Shown here one piece after another: positions 59,818 to 64,000 of a stretch of 64,000 bases of DNA (positions are counted from its first letter, which is position 1; each line of letters begins with the position of its first letter). This DNA comes from Sinonovacula constricta (lineage: Eukaryota > Mollusca > Bivalvia > Cardiida > Solecurtidae). Under the pieces are notes generated by a model. That model did not search any database, was not told where the DNA came from, and saw only the letters and a list, made by a program, of their open reading frames with translations. Location of the stretch: positions 3,487,141-3,551,140 of the forward strand of contig CM017573.1 of the NCBI GenBank assembly GCA_007844125.1. Reading direction: 5' to 3'. The translations under genes and the position numbers were made by a program.

Positions 59818-61050
59818 AGGATCTGTTCAGTTTATCTCAGCCTAATCTGGATCTACATTGATTGTATAAACCAGGATCAGGATCTACATTGTTTGTCTCA
59901 GCCTGATCAGGATCTACACTGTTTGTCTCAGCCTGACCAGGATCTACACTGTTTGTCTCAGCATGATCAGGTTCTACATTGTTTGTCTCAGCCTGATAAG
60001 GATCTACACTGTTTGTCTCAGCCTGATCAGGATCTACACTATCTGTCTCAACCTGATCAGGATCTACACTGTTTGTCTCAGCCTGATCAGGATCTACACT
60101 GTTTGTCTCAGCATGAACAGGATCTACACTGTTTGTCTCAGCCTGATCAGGATCTACACTGTTTGTCTCAGCATGATCAGGATCTACACTGTTTGTCTCA
60201 GCCTGATCAGGATCTACACTGTTTGTCTCAGCATGATCAGGATCTACACTGTTTGTCTCAGCCTGATCAGGATCTACACTGTTTGTCTCAGCCTGATCAG
60301 GATCTACACTGTTTGTCTCAGCATGATCAGGATCTACACTGTTTGTCTCAGCTTGATCAGGATCAGCCTGATAAGGATCTACACTGTTTGTCTCGGCATG
60401 ATCAGGATCTACACTGTTTGTCTCAGCATGATCAGGATCTACACTGTTTGTCTCAGCCTGATCAGGATCAGCCTGATAAGGATCTACACTGTTTGTCTCA
60501 GCCTGATCAGGATCTACACTGTTTGTCTCAGCCTGATCAGGATCTACACTGTTTGTCTCAGCCTGATCAGGATCTACACTGTTTGTCCCAGCCTGATCAG
60601 GATCTAAACTGTTTGTCTCAGCCTGATCAGGATCTACACTATCTGTCTCAACCTGATCAGGATCAGCCTGATTAAGGTCTACACTGTTTGTCTCAGCCTG
60701 ATCAGGATCTACACTGTTTGTCTTAGCCTGATCAGGATCTACACTATCTGTCTCAACCTGATCAGGATCTACACTGTTTGTCTCAGACTGATCAGGATCT
60801 ACACTGTTTATCTCAGATTGATCAGGATTAACACTGTTTGTCTCAGCCTGACCATGATCTACACTGTTTGTCTCAGCCTGATCAGGATCTACACTATCTA
60901 TCTCAGCCTGATCAGGATCAGCCTGACCATGATCTACACTGTTTGTCTCAGCCTGATCAGGATCTACACTGTTTGTCCCAGCCTGACCATGATCTTCACT
61001 GTTTGTCTCAGCCTGATCAAGATCTACACTATCTGTCTCAGACTGATCAA
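59818..61050. repeat. 30-bp minisatellite, about 41 copies
   Basis: The 30-bp unit reads GATCTACACTGTTTGTCTCA followed by GCCTGATCAG, including the 10-bp palindrome CCTGATCAGG. Four places (near 60360, 60465, 60660 and 60915) have a 15-bp half-unit insertion (GATCAGCCTGATAAG-like). Thirty bases without stops yield 214- and 287-codon frames with a 10-aa period (DQDLHCLSQP), which are repeat artefacts. Confidence 0.97.
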
Positions 61051-63394
61051 TTAGTACTTAGCAAGGCTGGGGATATCAGCATCTTTATGTGACACTCAAG
61101 GTGACACTGATGGTCTGATCCAGTATTAGACATTGTTTAACTATTCATGATTCTCCTTAATAAAAAAAATAATGTGATAAACATAAAAATAATCTTGAGT
61201 ATTGTGATTATCAGTAAGCAGGGAATAAAGAAATAAAGCTATAAATGTTTAATTTTTTGCTTTAATTAGTCCAATTAGCAGTGAGTACAGGGAAAAACGT
61301 TACAAAATTTAAACCTATTGTGCTTTTCTGTTTACATGTAAGCTAGAAATAAGCACAAATGTTTGATTTTATGACTGTATGGTAGCAAGAAGTAAAGGGA
61401 AAATTGTTTATCATAGCTAAAAAAAAGTTAACAGCAAATTGAACAGAAAGTGATTTAACATTCAAGGCTTTTCTTGTTAGACCAGAATAAAAAAGGATCA
61501 GTGTTTGATAGTTAGCAAAAACGAATGCAGTGTTTTACACTAGAACTTGGTACCAAACTCAGGGCCAGCTGTGCATGCCTTCATCAGGCTCAGGCTAGTA
61601 GGTAGAAGTCCAGGTCTGTCAGCTTCTGCTGGGAGCTATCAGATCAGGATTAGTACTATTTTTTGCTCAGTTTTTATAGTAGTAAAATATCTTGGAAACA
61701 GGAAGACACCATTTCTTTTGTTGATCAAACATTAAAGGTAACTATGTTGAACTTACATCATTATATACATTCCAAATCTTGAATATTGTAATTTGAAATT
61801 CAAAGATCCCTGGCAGACTTTACTGACAATTATATTTAAGCTATATTCATTACTGCATTTTTTGTGTGTGTTCCAGTTTAGTTTTTTTTTGGCACACTAA
61901 ATTATAAAAATAATTTGTATAAAATTAACTTCATAAAAACAGAAAATAGAATAATTTTATTTAGAGGAAGTGGCAGATGTGTGTTCCATTAATTAATCAA
62001 TTACTAGAAAAAAAAACTAAGTTGAAAGAAATGTTATGTAAGAAAGAAAATGTAAGTCCTTGGTGATTATGAACATTAAGTAGGTTTTTACCAAGGAATG
62101 CTTCAAACTTTAAACGTTCTTTGGAAACTTTATTTTGTCAATTAAAAACGGATAAAAAACTTTTCTTAAAATATTTCTTCTTTAACTGTACATTTTGTGA
62201 CAGCTTAATACAAAGACAGTAAAGAAGAATCAAATTAAACTAAACGAAAAAATAATCCTATTTCCTGTGTGAAAAATGTAGTTAATTGATTTTTTCGCCT
62301 GGACAGATAAAAAAGTAAAAAGTAAAAAATCAAGCCAGAATTCCCATATTATCATTTCCAAAACAGTAATTAGAAAAAGTAATTTATTGCTGCTTGACTT
62401 AATTTTGTCATTAAGTTCTTTTTTCTCAACAATTGTTTGAGGTAAAAATGATTTCCATTGACTCATAATTACACGATGGAATATTGAGTTTTAGCCATGA
62501 TTACTTTTTTTTATCTGTAAGCTCCATCATTGTTAACCAGTTGTTTGATCTGTGAACATTTGTCATTAGTGGCTAAACAATTCTCACGACTCTATTACAT
62601 TTATTTCTATTTGCCTTTCTTCTGCTTACCCCTCATTGTGCATCTGTTCATTGGCAATATTACAGGTAAAAAAAACTCTAGCATATTGTTACACTAAAAA
62701 TATTATTGGCGACCAGCTGGAGCGCGAAGCCTATATATGGAATGCTCACTGCAATTTGCACATGGAGAAAATATTGTTTTGTGAACTTACTAAACCTGAT
62801 AAAATACAGGTCCAAATTCAGTATACAGCATTCTATTTTGTTTACTTATTTAATTTAATATTTATTTATTTTTGTGTGTCTGTAACTTTCAAAGTAACTT
62901 TGAAAATAAACAATAAGATACTGAGAAAGAAACAACATACTACGTTCGAGAAAAATACTATCTGAACAGTACTTAATTTGTGTAATGTGAAGCTGCTGCA
63001 CATGATTGTGCACTTTCTGCTTGTACGTTTTAGTTTTATAATTAATTATAATAAAATGGTAACTTTTTTTCTACATATGTTACATACAAAAACCTATGAA
63101 ATGGTATCGGATTTTTGTTGTTGTTGTTTTAAACCATTCTATGACCTTATGAATGTAAGTTATACATAATGTTTCTCTGGATTTATAGTATACTGAGAAC
63201 TTTCAAATAAAAGCCATAACTTTTCAAATGAAATGTTGTTTCTAGCTCACTTATTGCTTTAATCTATTTACCTCTTTCACTTTTTGCGTCGCCTTTGATG
63301 CTTTGCATCAACGACTTTCCTTATTCTAGTCATTCTAGTGCAAATCAAGTTAATATTGATAGATTGATAGAGAAAGGCTCCATGCAGATGACCA
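61051..63394. other. Non-coding AT-rich DNA
   Basis: No exon is supported. The 109-codon frame at 62636-62965 becomes low-complexity after its first third. Its start (GACCAGCTGGAGCGCGAAGC, near 62710) is the only balanced part. Confidence 0.55.
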
Positions 63395-63640
63395 GTAGTG
63401 CGTCCATGGTATAGTGGTATAGATGCTGACTTGTAACTCCTTGTTGCTTTGTTTCTCATTGCGTTGAGTCCAGTTCAAGGTGAAGGACTTTATGTGTTGA
63501 AGCTGACCTGTGGTGTACCGGTGGTTCTACCCAGACATTAATCTGGGATCTTCCTCCACCAATTGTTAGTTGGACTTCACAATAATCACACTAATTGTGT
63601 CGGTGGTATGTAACAAACAATAACTATAAATAATTAAAGA
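63395..63640 (+). mobile_element. SINE family B copy, most complete
   Basis: The tRNA-like head has an A box (ATGGTATAGTGGTATAGATG, about 63407-63426) and a weak B box (GAGTCCAGTTC, about 63465). Then come GAAGCTGACCTGTGGTGTAC, CGGTGGTTCTACCCAGACAT, GGGATCTTCCTCCACCAATT and a tail with TCACACTAATTGTGTCGGTG. It serves as the reference order for the fragments elsewhere. Target-site duplications were not identified. Confidence 0.8.
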
Positions 63641-64000
63641 ATTAACCATTTTCTTTATGCATAAGCCATTTTATGGTTTTGCAAAGCTTACAAAAATGTG
63701 AATGCAATCTTCAACAGAATCTGCACAACTAAGGGTATATTATTTTGTAGACTGGTTTTTCCTACAGTCCATTAGAAGAAAAATATACCAAAAACTGTTT
63801 TAAATAAAATCAATTAAATTGCTAGATTTTAAAAATAATATTCAGGTTATGAATGAAATAGTTTAAATATTATTTACACTGACATGTTTATTTTTTCACA
63901 AGATGAAACATTTTTGTGTTGATTCACAATTCATTACAATGTTAGAACTGTAAACTGTTCACAAGATTTCAAAATGTGCTTCAATGCTAAGTTACGATAA
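63641..64000. other. AT-rich end of window
   Basis: Nothing recognised in the last 360 bases. Confidence 0.6.

Noticed and set aside
59812..61092. Repeat protein with a DQDLHCLSQP cycle
   Set aside because: It comes from the 30-bp array; a second frame is also open over the same bases, and no signal peptide or splice sites support it.
62636..62965. Coding exon of 109 aa
   Set aside because: Only the first third looks mixed; the rest is low-complexity AT-rich translation, and no splice sites frame it convincingly.

Overview
The window is AT-rich animal genomic DNA with almost no coding sequence. It shows no operons and no prokaryotic or viral genes. Several tRNA-derived SINEs, one with an intact target-site duplication, and a very high minisatellite load point to a marine invertebrate. 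A mollusc, most likely a bivalve, fits best: the 3' half of the SINE at 15827-16086 resembles SINE sequence I recall from bivalves. That taxon is an inference.

Only one protein-coding segment is convincing: a 132-bp internal exon at 45059-45190 (+). It has a good acceptor, a good donor and phase 0 at both ends, and it encodes 44 residues of a regular coiled coil or leucine zipper. No other exon is secure, so much of the window is probably intron of that gene. If so, its introns exceed 18 kb on the 3' side and may be longer on the 5' side. A weak resemblance to the leucine zipper of myocardin-related transcription factors is noted but unproven.

About a quarter of the window is tandem repeat, in roughly 20 arrays with different units: 59 bp (1-1511), 38 bp (6083-6619), 80 bp (7427-7666), 27 bp (7880-8107), GAT/GGT triplets (12000-12230), 33 bp G-rich (14159-14490), 25 bp (16721-17760), 29/32 bp (18095-18519), 27 bp (19881-21216), 98 bp in two arrays (30107-32066 and 34369-36132), 42 bp (36646-37790), 71 bp (40898-41641), 23 bp (43149-44035), 47-50 bp (48286-49425), 31 bp (55035-55220), 61 bp (56945-59325) and 30 bp (59818-61050). 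Many of the long open frames in the window are artefacts of arrays that happen to lack stop codons.

The largest structural event is a direct tandem duplication of about 4.1-4.3 kb (28411-32680 and 32681-36745). Each half carries its own 98-bp array, with 20 and 18 copies. The right breakpoint falls inside the 42-bp minisatellite. The two halves are unevenly diverged.

Dispersed repeats include one complete SINE with a 12-bp target-site duplication, at least ten copies or fragments of a second SINE family in both orientations, a third family (C) that flanks the 27-bp array at 19.5-21.4 kb, and a diverged fourth family (D). Some arrays carry regulatory-looking motifs in each unit: juxtaposed 3'/5' splice sites (59-mer), antisense consensus 5' splice sites (71-mer), AP-1-like sites (98-mer) and GATA sites (61-mer). 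I found no clear new gene system. The most unusual signals are the splice-site-bearing arrays and the duplicated minisatellite locus.
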